Origin: Microbacterium soli
GTDB lineage: Bacteria > Actinomycetota > Actinomycetes > Actinomycetales > Microbacteriaceae
DNA: 64,000 bases
Direction of reading: 5' to 3'
Assembly (NCBI RefSeq): GCF_039539005.1
Contig: NZ_BAABCP010000001.1
Span: 806,001-870,000, forward strand
How positions within the stretch are numbered: the first letter of the stretch is position 1; every line of letters starts with the position of its first letter. Of the stretch, positions 8,532 to 19,564 are shown in pieces. Position numbers and translations under genes: made by a program. Under the pieces are notes generated by a model that saw only the letters and a list, made by a program, of their open reading frames with translations, was not told the origin of the DNA and made no database searches.

Positions 8532-9542
8532 TCAGCTCAGGCCGGAGTAGGCGTGCAGGCCCTTGAAGAAGACGTTCACGATCGTGAAGTTGAAGATCAC
8601 GGCGGCGAAGCCGGTGATCGACAGCCATGCCGAGGGGGTGCCCCGCCATCCGCGAGTCGCCCGGGCGTGGATGTATCCGGCGTAGAGCACCCAGATGATG
8701 AAGGTCCAGGTCTCCTTCACGTCGAAGCCCCAGTACCGGCCCCATGCGTCCTGCGCCCAGATCGCGCCTGCGATGAGCGTGAAGGTCCAGAAGATGAACC
8801 CGACGACGGCGAAGCGGTACGCCAGGTTCTCCAGGTGCACGGTGTCGGGCAGGGTGCGCAGGAAGCCCGCACCGGCGTTCACGGCGCCCTCCGCCACACG
8901 GCGCTCCCGCCGGGTCTGCAGCAGCTGCACGACCGAGAGCGCGAAGGCCAGAGCGAGAATCCCGACCGACAGCGAGGCGACGAAGACGTGGATGACCAGC
9001 CACACCGACTTCAGCGGGTCGACGAGCGGGGTGACGATGACGTAGAAGTTGGAGGCCGCGGCTCCCAGCAGCACCAGCACCAGGCCGGAGATGAACGTGC
9101 CGAGGTAGCGCAGGTCGAGCCGGGTGAGCGTGACCAGGTACACGAGCACGATCAGCAGGGTGCCGATCATCGCGAACTCGTACAGATTCGCCCACGGCAC
9201 CCGGCCTGCGGCGATGCCGCGGGTCAGCGTCGCGGTGAGGTGGAACAACCAGCCCAGCACCATCAGCGAGGTGCCGATGCGCCCCATCACGAAGCGCTGC
9301 CGCACGGGCGCGCCCGTGGCATCCGCGAGCGCCGACTCCTCGGCATCCGCCGACACGCCCGATGCCGCCTGCACCGACGACACGGCAGAGCTCCCCGCGC
9401 CGGCGGCCACCAGCATCCGCTCCTCGCTCCTGACCGTCGCCGACCGTCGGGCGAGGTCGAAGGCGAAGGCGATGAAGGCGCCGGCGTAGATGGCGATGGC
9501 CGTCCACAGCGTCAGGATGGAGATGGAATCCAGATCGGGCAT
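8532..9542 (-). CDS. ccsB: Cytochrome c biogenesis protein CcsB (CcsA-type heme handler)
   Basis: A 336-residue polytopic protein of system II cytochrome c maturation. The haem-handling WWD-type motif appears as WGRYWGFDVKETW, with Phe where Trp is common; WANLYEF and conserved membrane His residues (WLFHLT, LVIHVF, YIHARA) are also present. With ResB it forms the synthase that delivers haem across the membrane and attaches it to apocytochromes. It follows resB by one base, so the two are co-translated at the end of the tlpA-ccdA-resB-ccsB operon. Confidence 0.94.
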   Translation of the reverse strand: MPDLDSISILTLWTAIAIYAGAFIAFAFDLARRSATVRSEERMLVAAGAGSSAVSSVQAASGVSADAEESALADATGAPVRQRFVMGRIGTSLMVLGWLFHLTATLTRGIAAGRVPWANLYEFAMIGTLLIVLVYLVTLTRLDLRYLGTFISGLVLVLLGAAASNFYVIVTPLVDPLKSVWLVIHVFVASLSVGILALAFALSVVQLLQTRRERRVAEGAVNAGAGFLRTLPDTVHLENLAYRFAVVGFIFWTFTLIAGAIWAQDAWGRYWGFDVKETWTFIIWVLYAGYIHARATRGWRGTPSAWLSITGFAAVIFNFTIVNVFFKGLHAYSGLS

Positions 9543-9543
9543 G

Positions 9544-11248
<1,705 letters not shown>

Positions 11249-11268
<20 letters not shown>

Positions 11269-12022
11269 TGGACATCACCGCCCCGATGCGCGACATGAGC
11301 TGCGTCCACACGCCGGTGACCATCAGCAGTCCGAGGAGGATGAGGAGCGAGCCGCCGATGATGTTGACGGCGCGGATGTGGCGGCGCATGAACGCGGTCG
11401 CCGTCGTCGCCCAGCCGAAGCCGAGGGCGACCAGCAGGAACGGGATGCCGAGGCCCAGCGAGTACGCGACGCCCAGCAGCGCGGCGCGCCACGGATCGCC
11501 GAGGGTCCAGCCGACGCTGATGATGGCGCCGAGGGTGGGGCCCGTGCACGGCGCCCAGCCGATCGCGAGCGTGACGCCCAGCAGCGGCGCTCCGACGAGC
11601 CCCGTGGTGGAGGTCACCGGCATCCGGAACTGCCGCTGCGCGAACCCGAAGAAGCCGAGGAACACCAGGCCCATCGCGATGACGACGACGCCCAGGATGC
11701 GGGTGATCAGTTCTCCCCACTGCAGCAGGAAGACGGATGCCGTGCCGCCGACCACCGTGTAGGCGACGAAGACCACGGTGAAGCCCGCGATGAACAGCAG
11801 CACGCCCAGCAGCATCCGCCGTCGGTCGCCGCGCGTCCGCGTCACGGACCGCGCCTCTCCGCCCGGGGACGGCGTGGAGCCCGCCGCTCCCCCGATGAAC
11901 CCGAGATAGCCGGGCACCAGCGGCAGGATGCACGGGGAGAGGAACGAGACGAGTCCCGCCAGCAGCGCCAGCGGGATCGCCAGCCACAGCGCCCCGGCGC
12001 CGATCACGGCATCCGGAGTCAC
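11249..12022 (-). CDS. ccdA: Cytochrome c biogenesis protein CcdA
   Basis: A 257-residue protein with about six TM helices of the DsbD/CcdA family. It carries reducing equivalents from cytoplasmic thioredoxin to the outside. The two membrane cysteines are in LSPCILPLVPGYLGFIGG and GWAPCTGPTLGAIIS. The GTG start overlaps the stop of the upstream TlpA-like gene (GTGA). It should reduce that protein, which then keeps apocytochrome CXXCH thiols reduced for haem attachment. Confidence 0.95.
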
Positions 12023-12639
12023 GCGGTCTCCTTCAGGACGTCCTTGATGAGGGTCGACAGGATGGAGGTGCCGTCGATGGGGCCGATGATGCGCGCGGCG
12101 ACGCGGCCCTGCCGATCCAGCACCAGCGTGGTGGGCGGCGCCTGGATGGGGGCCACCTTCGCGAAGGCGAGCTTGGCCTCCCCGGTGTCGGCGTCGATGA
12201 GGCTCGGGTAGGTGACGCCGTACTTCTGTGCGAACGCCTTGGCCGTGTCGGCCTGATCGTAGATGTTGACGCCCATGAAGACCACGCCATCGGCCCGGTG
12301 CTGCTGCCAGACGGCCTCGAGGTCCTTCGCCTCGACGCGGCAGGGCCCGCACGTCGCGTACCAGAAGTTCACGACGACGACCTCGCCGAGCGCGTCCGTG
12401 CTGGAGAACGCCTCCCCGGTCTCGGTCGTCCCGCCGAACTCGACGGTCTCGCCGCGCTTGTCCGCGGGGATCTCCACGACGCGGAAGTCATCCGTCGTGT
12501 ACGCGTTCTGGTCGCCGTTGAGATACGCCTCGGTCGCGGGGTCGGGCGCGCACGCGCTCAGCCCCGCGGCGAGCGCGCCGGCGAGGACCACGGCCCCGAG
12601 GCGCAGGACGTCGCGGCGGGATCGAGCAGGCGAGGACAC
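12019..12639 (-). CDS. TlpA/ResA-like thiol-disulfide oxidoreductase lipoprotein
   Basis: The 206-residue protein has a lipoprotein signal with a twin Arg (RSRRDVLRLG) and lipobox LSAC, then a thioredoxin fold with active site WYATCGPC and the cis-Pro region QAPPTT. It should act outside the membrane, reducing apocytochrome c, with electrons from CcdA. The GTG start at 12639 has TACGAT seven bases upstream (12647-12652), so the ccd operon probably starts here with a leaderless mRNA, separately from the histidine phosphatase. Confidence 0.93.
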   Translation of the reverse strand: MSSPARSRRDVLRLGAVVLAGALAAGLSACAPDPATEAYLNGDQNAYTTDDFRVVEIPADKRGETVEFGGTTETGEAFSSTDALGEVVVVNFWYATCGPCRVEAKDLEAVWQQHRADGVVFMGVNIYDQADTAKAFAQKYGVTYPSLIDADTGEAKLAFAKVAPIQAPPTTLVLDRQGRVAARIIGPIDGTSILSTLIKDVLKETA

Positions 12640-12714
12640 GCTGGGAATCGTACGCGTGTTTCCTATGGGTGCTCTGCGATGGCGGGCTGTGCGGCGGAGC
12701 GGACTCCGCTGGGA

Positions 12715-13347
12715 TCAGACGGCGCCGAGGTCGATTCCGGATGCCGCGGGCTCGGCGTAGTCGATCTCGTGCCACGCATCGCCCACACGCTCGAAGGTCG
12801 TCACGCTGGAGAGCGCGCAGCGACGCGACCGCGGGTCGTGGCGCAGCGGGAGGCCGGCGACGGCGAGGTGCGTGATCCAGATCGGCGCCTGGTGGGAGAC
12901 GAGCACGATGTCCCCGGCGTCCGTCCCTGTCGCGGCATCCGCGCAGTCGCCCATCGCGGCCAGCATCCGCTCCGCGACCGACCGGTACGGCTCCCCCCAG
13001 CTGGGCACGGAGGGGCGACGCAGATACCACCAGTTCAGGGGGTTGCGCAGCGCGCGCGACATCCGTCTGCCCTCGAAGACATTGGTCGGCTCGATGATGC
13101 GCTCCTCGAGCACCGGTGCGAGGCCGGTCAGCTCGGCGAAGGGCGCCGCCGACTCCTGCGTGCGCTCCAGGGGGGAGCAGCGCAGCTGCGCGATGGGGCG
13201 GCCGAGACCCGCCACGTGCTCCGCGGCCGCGCGGGCCATCGCCCGTCCCGACGCGCTGAGATGATAGTCGGGGAGCCGCCCGTACAGCACGCGCGCAGGG
13301 TTGTGCACCTCGCCGTGCCGGACGAGGTGGAGGCGTGATGCGGTCAC
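12715..13347 (-). CDS. Histidine phosphatase family protein
   Basis: A 210-residue phosphoglycerate-mutase-fold phosphatase. The catalytic His is in LVRHGEV, the second His in LVSHQAPIW, and the conserved Arg in SPLERTQESA. The substrate is unknown. In mycobacteria the orthologous position (Rv0525) also lies directly upstream of the TlpA/CcdA/ResB/CcsB genes. The GTG start at 13347 has TACGGT six bases upstream (13354-13359), which suggests leaderless transcription divergent from aspS. Confidence 0.92.
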   Translation of the reverse strand: MTASRLHLVRHGEVHNPARVLYGRLPDYHLSASGRAMARAAAEHVAGLGRPIAQLRCSPLERTQESAAPFAELTGLAPVLEERIIEPTNVFEGRRMSRALRNPLNWWYLRRPSVPSWGEPYRSVAERMLAAMGDCADAATGTDAGDIVLVSHQAPIWITHLAVAGLPLRHDPRSRRCALSSVTTFERVGDAWHEIDYAEPAASGIDLGAV

Positions 13348-13442
13348 GCACCCACCGTAGCGCGGTGCCGCACGCGCTGGCCGCCGCCGACGGCGTCATG
13401 CAGCGCGACACGCCGCATCCGGCCCGTCGAAGCGACCATCTG

Positions 13443-13478
13443 CGTCACGGGAGGCCTCCCGTGACGGCCACGTAGACT
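13443..13478 (+). promoter_or_regulatory. Perfect 24-bp palindrome and -10 element upstream of aspS
   Basis: Bases 13443-13466 are a perfect palindrome made of CGTCACGGGAGG and its exact complement. A -10-like TAGACT follows at 13473-13478, so the palindrome covers the -35 and spacer region of the probable aspS promoter. It could be an operator for a dimeric regulator or a transcribed hairpin. Nothing in the window identifies the binding protein. Confidence 0.6.
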
Positions 13479-13515
13479 GGGGCGGTTCGCATTCACCTAT
13501 CCGAAGGACTCCTCC

Positions 13516-15297
13516 GTGCTCCGCACCCACACGGCAGGCTCGTTGAACGCCGCCCACATCGGTCAGACCGTCACCCTCTCGGGCTGGGTCGATCGTCGCC
13601 GCGATCACGGAGGCGTCGCGTTCATCGATCTCCGGGATGCCTCGGGCATCGCGCAGGTCGTCATCCGTGACGAGGAGGTGGCGCACCCGCTGCGCAGCGA
13701 GTTCGTCCTGCAGGTGACCGGCGAGGTGTCGCGGCGCCCCGACGGCAACGAGAACCCCAACCTGCCCACCGGCGAGATCGAGCTGATCGCGACCGACGTG
13801 GTGGTGCTGAACGAGTCGGCGCCACTGCCCTTCCCGGTCTCCAGCGGCCTGACCGAGACCGACCCGATCGGCGAGGAGGTGCGCCTCAAGCACCGCTACC
13901 TCGACCTGCGCCGCCCGGCTCCGGCCTCGGCTCTTCGCCTGCGCTCCGAGGTCTACAAGGCGATCCGCGACGAGCTGCACGCACGCGAGTTCATCGAGGT
14001 CGAGACCCCGACGCTCACCCGTTCGACCCCCGAGGGCGCCCGCGACTTCCTGGTGCCGGCGCGCCTGCACCCGGGGAACTGGTACGCGCTGCCGCAGTCG
14101 CCGCAGCTGTTCAAGCAGCTGCTCATGGTGGGCGGTGTCGAGAAGTACTTCCAGATCGCCCGCTGCTACCGCGATGAGGACTTCCGCGCCGACCGTCAGC
14201 CCGAGTTCACCCAGCTCGACATCGAGATGAGTTTTGTGGACCAGGAGGACGTCATCGAGATGATGGAGTCGCTCATCGTCGCGATGTGGAAGACCATCGA
14301 TGTCGACGTCCAGACCCCACTGCCGCGGATGACCTACGCCGAGGCGATGGCCAGGTACGGCTCCGACAAGCCCGACCTGCGCTTCGGCCTGGAGCTCGTC
14401 GAGGCCACCGAGTACTTCGCCGACACGCCGTTCCGGGTGTTCCAGTCGGAGTACGTCGGCGCGGTGCTCATGCCCGGCGGCGCCTCGCAGCCGCGCAAGA
14501 CACTGGATGCCTGGCAGGAGTGGGCCAAGCAGCGCGGCGCCCGCGGCCTCGCGTACGTGCTGTTCAACGAGGACGGAACGCTCGGCGGCCCGGTCGCCAA
14601 GAACCTGTCCGAGGCCGAACGGGCCAGTCTCGCCGAACTCGTGGGAGCGAAGCCCGGCGACTGCGCGTTCTTCGCCGCGGGCTCCGCGAAGGACTCGCGC
14701 GCCCTGCTGGGCGCCGCCCGCGTGGAGATCGGCCGCCGCCTGGACCTGCTCGACCCGGACGAGTTCGCGTTCACCTGGGTCGTCGACGCCCCGATGTTCG
14801 AGCCCGCGGGCGACGCGATCGCCTCCGGCGACGTGGCCGTCGGGTCCGGCGCCTGGACGGCCGTGCACCACGCCTTCACGGGGCCGAAGCCCGAGTTCGA
14901 GGACACGTTCGACACCGACCCGGCATCCGCTCTCGCCTACGCATACGACATCGTCTGCAACGGCTCCGAACTGGGCGGCGGGTCCATCCGCATCCACCGC
15001 GAGGACATCCAGAAGCGCGTCTTCCAGGTCATGGGCATCACTGAGGAGCAGGCAGACGAGAAGTTCGGGTTCCTGCTCGACGCGTTCAAGTTCGGCGCTC
15101 CCCCGCACGGCGGGATCGCGCTGGGCATGGACCGCGTCATGCAGCACCTCACGAAGACCGACTCGATCCGCGAGGTGATCGCGTTCCCGAAGTCCGGCAA
15201 CGGCTTCGACCCGCTCACCGAGGCCCCCGGCACGATCTCCCCGGAGCAGCGCGCCGAGGCCGGTGTGGACGTCGTCCCGGAGGATGCCGAGGCGTAA
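13516..15297 (+). CDS. aspS: Aspartyl-tRNA synthetase
   Basis: The 593-residue class II synthetase has the N-terminal OB-fold anticodon-binding domain ([20 protein letters not shown]), motif 2 in [16 protein letters not shown], the bacterial GAD insertion domain in the middle, and motif 3 in [13 protein letters not shown]. Its length is normal for bacterial AspRS. It attaches Asp to tRNA-Asp; whether it also charges tRNA-Asn cannot be told from this window. The GTG start lies 37 bases after a TAGACT -10 element, so this gene has a short leader. Confidence 0.96.
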   Translation: MLRTHTAGSLNAAHIGQTVTLSGWVDRRRDHGGVAFIDLRDASGIAQVVIRDEEVAHPLRSEFVLQVTGEVSRRPDGNENPNLPTGEIELIATDVVVLNESAPLPFPVSSGLTETDPIGEEVRLKHRYLDLRRPAPASALRLRSEVYKAIRDELHAREFIEVETPTLTRSTPEGARDFLVPARLHPGNWYALPQSPQLFKQLLMVGGVEKYFQIARCYRDEDFRADRQPEFTQLDIEMSFVDQEDVIEMMESLIVAMWKTIDVDVQTPLPRMTYAEAMARYGSDKPDLRFGLELVEATEYFADTPFRVFQSEYVGAVLMPGGASQPRKTLDAWQEWAKQRGARGLAYVLFNEDGTLGGPVAKNLSEAERASLAELVGAKPGDCAFFAAGSAKDSRALLGAARVEIGRRLDLLDPDEFAFTWVVDAPMFEPAGDAIASGDVAVGSGAWTAVHHAFTGPKPEFEDTFDTDPASALAYAYDIVCNGSELGGGSIRIHREDIQKRVFQVMGITEEQADEKFGFLLDAFKFGAPPHGGIALGMDRVMQHLTKTDSIREVIAFPKSGNGFDPLTEAPGTISPEQRAEAGVDVVPEDAEA

Positions 15298-15314
15298 TCC
15301 GCCGACGCACAGGC

Positions 15315-16130
15315 TCAGAGGACGGGCGCGATGTTCTCGTCCCAGACGTCCAGGCCCAGCTTGCCGATCAGCAGCACCACGACGATCAGGAAAACGACCC
15401 GGATGAACCGGGAGCCGCGGGCGATCGCCATCCGCGAGCCCAGGTAGCTGCCGGCCACGTTGGCGGCGGCGAGGATGATCCCCAGCACCCACAGCACGGC
15501 GCCGTGCGGGATGAACAGCAGCAGGGCGCCGGCGTTGGTGGCGAGGTTGACGATCTTGGCCTTGGCGCTGGACTGCAGGAAGTCGTAGCCCAGCAGCGCC
15601 ACCAGGGCGATGACGAGGAACGTCCCGGTGCCCGGGCCGATGAGCCCGTCGTAGAAGCCGATCACCGCTCCCGTCACGCCCGCCGCGGCATGGTGCCTGC
15701 CGCCCGCGAAGCGCAGCGCGGTGCGGGCTCCGAGCTGCGGCCTGGCCACGGTGAACACGGCGACCGCCAGCAGGGCGACGACGATGATCGGCTTGAACGC
15801 CGAGGCCGGGAGCACGATCGCCACGGCCGCGCCCCCGAAGGAGCCGCCGAGCGCGATGAGCGCCATCGGCACCGCCGTGCGCAGGTCGGGTTTCGCACGG
15901 GCGTAGTACGTGATCGCGCTGGTGGTGGTTCCCGAGAGCCCGGCGAGCTTGTTGGTCGCCAGTGCCTGCACGGGCGTGATGCCCGGTATCAGCAGCAGCG
16001 CGGGCAGCTGCAGCAGGCCGCCGCCGCCCACCACGGCATCCACCCACCCCGCACCGAACGCGGCGATGGTGACGAGCACCAGCGTGCCCCAGGTGAGCTG
16101 TTCGAGGCCGAGGAGTGCACCGATTTCCAT
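15315..16130 (-). CDS. TSUP (TauE/SafE) family permease
   Basis: A roughly 271-residue membrane protein with about eight TM helices and the family repeat GAGWVDAVVGGGGLLQLPAL near the N-terminus and GLIGPGTGTFLVIALV near the middle. TSUP proteins move sulfur-containing organic or inorganic anions, often sulfite or sulfoacetate, out of the cell. The substrate is not shown here. ATG 16130 is preferred; GTG 16133 and TTG 16139 are in frame and no Shine-Dalgarno sequence decides between them. It converges on aspS. Confidence 0.88.
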   Translation of the reverse strand: MEIGALLGLEQLTWGTLVLVTIAAFGAGWVDAVVGGGGLLQLPALLLIPGITPVQALATNKLAGLSGTTTSAITYYARAKPDLRTAVPMALIALGGSFGGAAVAIVLPASAFKPIIVVALLAVAVFTVARPQLGARTALRFAGGRHHAAAGVTGAVIGFYDGLIGPGTGTFLVIALVALLGYDFLQSSAKAKIVNLATNAGALLLFIPHGAVLWVLGIILAAANVAGSYLGSRMAIARGSRFIRVVFLIVVVLLIGKLGLDVWDENIAPVL

Positions 16131-16307
16131 CACGTTCAAGGATGACAGACCCGGCGTGCCCCGATGTGCACGCGCGTGCTCGATCCCGCCATCGGCAACG
16201 CCGACGCCGCACGCACCGTCGCCGCTCGCCTCTTCCCGAACCGGTCGGCCCCGGCTAGCGTGATCTCAGAGCGAGGATGCTCCGCGCCCACAGGGAGAGG
16301 ATGTCTC

Positions 16308-16487
16308 ATGGCAGGCAAGTACGAGCTGTACCAGGACAAGGCCGGCGACTGGCGATTCCGGTTGAAGGCCGGCAACGGCGAGGTCATCGCCACCGGGCAG
16401 GGCTACGCCTCGAAATCCGGGGCGATGAACGGCATCGACTCGGTGCGGCGCAATGCGGACTCGGAGATCGTCGAAGTCGAGAGCTGA
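16308..16487 (+). CDS. YegP-like small protein (DUF1508)
   Basis: The 59-residue protein is a single DUF1508 unit: KYELYQDKAGDWRFRLKAGN, then GEVIATGQGYASKSGAMNGI, then SVRRNA. Family members carry one or two such units and have a small beta-rich fold of unknown function. ATG 16308 is preceded by GGGAGAGG at a normal distance. It is a stand-alone gene divergent from the TSUP permease. Confidence 0.9.
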   Translation: MAGKYELYQDKAGDWRFRLKAGNGEVIATGQGYASKSGAMNGIDSVRRNADSEIVEVES

Positions 16488-16545
16488 CCGGATGCGTGCA
16501 CCGGCCCCGTCGTGCCCGGGCGCGAGGGGGCCGACTCGATGCGGA

Positions 16546-17250
16546 TCATCCCGCAGTGCGCTCCGCTCCCCCACCGCCCATGGGCGCACGCAGGTCGGCG
16601 AAGCCGTCGTGCCAGGCGTGACGGGCGAGATCGAGCTTGGATCTGGCGGGTCGGCCGAGTGCCTCGTACTTCTGTTTGATCCGGGTGAGGTACTTCCGCG
16701 CGGTGTCCTCCCGCACGCCGATGGCCTCCGCGACGGATGCGATGGGCCGACCGCCGACGTACAGTTCCAGCACGCTCGCCTCCTGAGGCGACAGGCGCGG
16801 CGCGTCGTCTCCGAAAGCCAGCGCCGTCTCCGCTGCGGGAGTCATCACCCGGTCGCCGCTGAGCACGCGTTCCACGGCCTCGATGAGGGTCCCCACATCA
16901 TCGCTCTTGGCGACGACGCCGTCGACACCGGCCTCCATGACGCGCCTGGCACCCCAGCGAGGGGTCAGCGACGAAAGTGCGAGCACGCGGACCCCGGCTT
17001 CGCGCAGGGCCGCGAGCGCGGCGAGGTCGTGGTCCGGCTGCTGCAGCGGGAGCATCTCGACGACGAGCAGATGCGGCCATCGCCGGCGGTCCTTCGAGCG
17101 CATCCAGGTCAGCAGACCACCCAGCCTGTCGCCACCGTGGACGACCTCCAGCCCGCCGTGCTCGACCAGCACCTGCACTGCTGCGCGACGCTGAAGCACG
17201 TGCGGCTCGATCACCGCCGCACGACGACCACGGACACTTCTGCCGGTCAC
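16546..17250 (-). CDS. LuxR-type response regulator with atypical receiver
   Basis: A 234-residue protein with an N-terminal receiver-like domain (about residues 10-130) and a C-terminal LuxR HTH (about 150-212: LSPQEASVLELYVGG, VREDTARKYLTRIKQKYEAL). The receiver lacks the phosphoacceptor Asp, because the equivalent strand reads LLVVEMLPL, and the acidic pair is reduced to IEP; the switch Lys survives in VVAKSDD. No sensor kinase is adjacent. It may act without phosphorylation or bind a ligand. GTG 17250 has GGGAGGAG upstream. It is divergent from the tethered sigma factor gene. Confidence 0.87.
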   Translation of the reverse strand: MTGRSVRGRRAAVIEPHVLQRRAAVQVLVEHGGLEVVHGGDRLGGLLTWMRSKDRRRWPHLLVVEMLPLQQPDHDLAALAALREAGVRVLALSSLTPRWGARRVMEAGVDGVVAKSDDVGTLIEAVERVLSGDRVMTPAAETALAFGDDAPRLSPQEASVLELYVGGRPIASVAEAIGVREDTARKYLTRIKQKYEALGRPARSKLDLARHAWHDGFADLRAPMGGGGAERTAG

Positions 17251-17601
17251 CCCGCTCCTCCCACCGGTGGACAGCTCGACGGCGGGATCGCCCGGATGCC
17301 GATGCCTGTGGTCAACCCCGTCGTAGTGTCAGTGCTCATCCGGGCCGAAAAGTGACGCGGAGCATCGGAATGACCCCTGGAGGAGGTCAATCAGCCGCGC
17401 CGGCATCACGCGCACCGCTCGGCTCCAGCGCGGTCAGTAGGGTTCTTCCGAGGATGCTCGGCAGCCGCCATGCAGACAGCAGCGCGGAGTCGGCTTCCGA
17501 CCGTCCGGTCCCCCGTCCGGCGCTTCCACCCCGATCTCAGACCGGATTGCGCCCTGACGAGCCGCGACGATCGGTCCGCTCTCCGCGCGGTTCCTCACGC
17601 G
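17251..17601. other. 351-base intergenic region between LuxR regulator and sigma factor
   Basis: This stretch holds the start signals of two divergent regulators. I see a palindrome CCACCGGTGG at 17261-17270 and a candidate plus-strand -10 TAGGGT at 17438-17443 with no good -35. The frame of the sigma gene stays open from ATG 17470, but that extension is Arg-rich, lacks a Shine-Dalgarno sequence and matches no sigma region, so I treat it as leader. Confidence 0.5.
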
Positions 17602-19554
17602 ATGAACACCGACCCCGCAGACGAGAGCCCCACCGTGGACGCTGATCCCCCCGCCACCGCACCGCCGGCGACCGACGAGGACCACTCCGCGCTGTCGGAC
17701 AATGAACTCGTCGATCTGCTTCGCGGAGGCGACCTGGGTGCGTACGAGGAGCTGTGGCGCCGCCACATCGTCACCGCCAGGCTGGTCGCCCGACGGATCG
17801 CGTCCTCGGATCAGGAGGACCTGGTCTCGGAGGCGTTCCTCGCGGTGTTCCAGCAGGTGGCCGTCGACGGCAAGGGCCCGCATTCGTCGTTCCGCGCCTA
17901 CCTGTTCGCCGTCATGCGGAACGTGGCCGCCCGTTGGTACCGGGAGGGGCGCGTGCTGGTCCACGATGTGGAGCCCGAGCTCGCCGTGAACGAGCCGGGG
18001 TACGACCGCATCGAGCGCGAACACGACGACGCACAGCTGCTGGACGCGTTCCGCGCGCTGCCCGATCGCTGGCAGCGGGTGCTGTGGCTGTCGGATGTGG
18101 AGCACGTCGATCGGCCCGCCATCGCGAAGGAGATGGGCATCGCCGCGAACGCGGTCTCGGCGCTGCGCCGACGAGCGCGCGTCGGACTGCGTGAGCAGTG
18201 GCTGACCCGCCAGCTGCCGCCCGATCTGCGCGACGATCGAAGCCATGTCGCCCACCTGCTGCCACGGTGGATCACGGCCGGCGATCACGACGGCGACCCA
18301 CGGTTCGCGGCGCACCTGGCCGACTGCGATCGATGCCGGCGCGCGGAGTCCGATCTGCGTCTGGCGTACGGCAGCCGACGCGGCGCGGCCGCCTCCGTCA
18401 GCGGTCTCGCGGCGCTCGGCGTGATCCTGCCCGGTGCGACGACGCTGTGGGCGGCGCCGACCAGCGCGAGCATCGCCGCCGGGGTCGGGCTCTCCCTGGC
18501 GGCCTCCACGGCGGCGATCATCGGTGCGGTCGTGCTCGGTGTGGGCACCGGGTTCCTCCCTCCACCGGTGCCGTCCGCCGACGCTCCGCCGATCGAGACG
18601 GCCGCTCCCGCACCGACACCCCCGGCTCCGGCCCCTCCTCTCGCGGAGGAAGCGCCCGAACCGATCGCGGTCGTGATCCCGGAGCCCGCGCCGCCGGAGG
18701 GCCTGCCGGAACCCGAACCGATCGACTTCTTCGTGCCCGACGGTCCGATCGCCGCCCCGCCGACGCGGCCCGCGCCGACACCGGCCCCGCCCGGCAGCGT
18801 CCCGCCGCCCGCGGACGGTGGGATGGACCCCGGCGACCAGACGCCCCCGGGGTCCGGACCCGAGGGGGATCCCCGCGGCGGCGCCCCGAACACCGCCCCC
18901 GCCGTCGCCGTGTCCTCTCCCGCCTCGACCTACCTCGCACCGACTCTGTCAGGGAGGGCTCCCGCAGAATCCGTCGTCGCCATCGCCGTCGCCGACGCGG
19001 TCTACACCGTCGAGCCGTCACCCTCAGGCGACTGGAGCTTCGATGTGCGCTCGCTGTCCCTGCCGGCCGGTGATTATGTCGCGCAGGTCTGGACGGTGGC
19101 CGAGGACGCCCCCTCCCCGGCATCCGAGGTGCCGTTCACGCTCGAGCCCGTGACCGTGACCGGCTTCGAGGGCGACGTGCTCATGGACCTCGGTGAGGCC
19201 AGCACGACCGGGTTGGTGTTCACCGCGACGGGACCGGCTTCCGGGACGCTGTGCGTGGCGTCGGACGTCGGGCAGGAGGTGAGCGTGCCGCTGGATGCGG
19301 ATGGGAGTGCGACCCGCCGCATCCGGTTCCTCACGACGGGCTTCTACGCCCTCTCGCTGTCGGCCTGCGACGACGGCTACCACGGGCCCACGGTGGATGC
19401 CGGCAGGTGGGTGTCCGCGGGCATCTTCGACCCGTGGGACGACGTGCCCTTCTTCGAGCTCAGCGAAGTGGATGACACCGCGCCCGTCCCGGAGCAGGAG
19501 CCCGTCTCCGATCAGGAAGCGGCTCCGGAGCCGTCGCCGATTCCGGAGCCGTAG
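17602..19554 (+). CDS. ECF sigma factor fused to zinc-finger, membrane and extracellular domains
   Basis: The 650-residue protein begins with an ECF sigma factor: region 2 at about residues 35-110 (EDLVSEAFLAVFQQV, RAYLFAVMRNVAARWY) and region 4 at about 135-195 (ALPDRWQRVLWLSDVEHVDR, MGIAANAVSALRRRAR). Next comes an anti-sigma-type zinc motif, HLADCDRC (about 238-245), then hydrophobic segments at about 262-320, a long Pro-rich linker and Ig-like beta domains outside the cell. It therefore resembles a sigma factor and its anti-sigma factor in one chain, tethered to the membrane. Release by proteolysis or a surface signal is an inference. ATG 17602 is the likely start. Confidence 0.85.
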   Translation: MNTDPADESPTVDADPPATAPPATDEDHSALSDNELVDLLRGGDLGAYEELWRRHIVTARLVARRIASSDQEDLVSEAFLAVFQQVAVDGKGPHSSFRAYLFAVMRNVAARWYREGRVLVHDVEPELAVNEPGYDRIEREHDDAQLLDAFRALPDRWQRVLWLSDVEHVDRPAIAKEMGIAANAVSALRRRARVGLREQWLTRQLPPDLRDDRSHVAHLLPRWITAGDHDGDPRFAAHLADCDRCRRAESDLRLAYGSRRGAAASVSGLAALGVILPGATTLWAAPTSASIAAGVGLSLAASTAAIIGAVVLGVGTGFLPPPVPSADAPPIETAAPAPTPPAPAPPLAEEAPEPIAVVIPEPAPPEGLPEPEPIDFFVPDGPIAAPPTRPAPTPAPPGSVPPPADGGMDPGDQTPPGSGPEGDPRGGAPNTAPAVAVSSPASTYLAPTLSGRAPAESVVAIAVADAVYTVEPSPSGDWSFDVRSLSLPAGDYVAQVWTVAEDAPSPASEVPFTLEPVTVTGFEGDVLMDLGEASTTGLVFTATGPASGTLCVASDVGQEVSVPLDADGSATRRIRFLTTGFYALSLSACDDGYHGPTVDAGRWVSAGIFDPWDDVPFFELSEVDDTAPVPEQEPVSDQEAAPEPSPIPEP

Positions 19555-19564
19555 ACCGTCCGTC

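Noticed and set aside
17470..17601. In-frame N-terminal extension of the tethered sigma factor
   Set aside because: It has no Shine-Dalgarno sequence, an Arg-rich shadow-like composition and no sigma homology.
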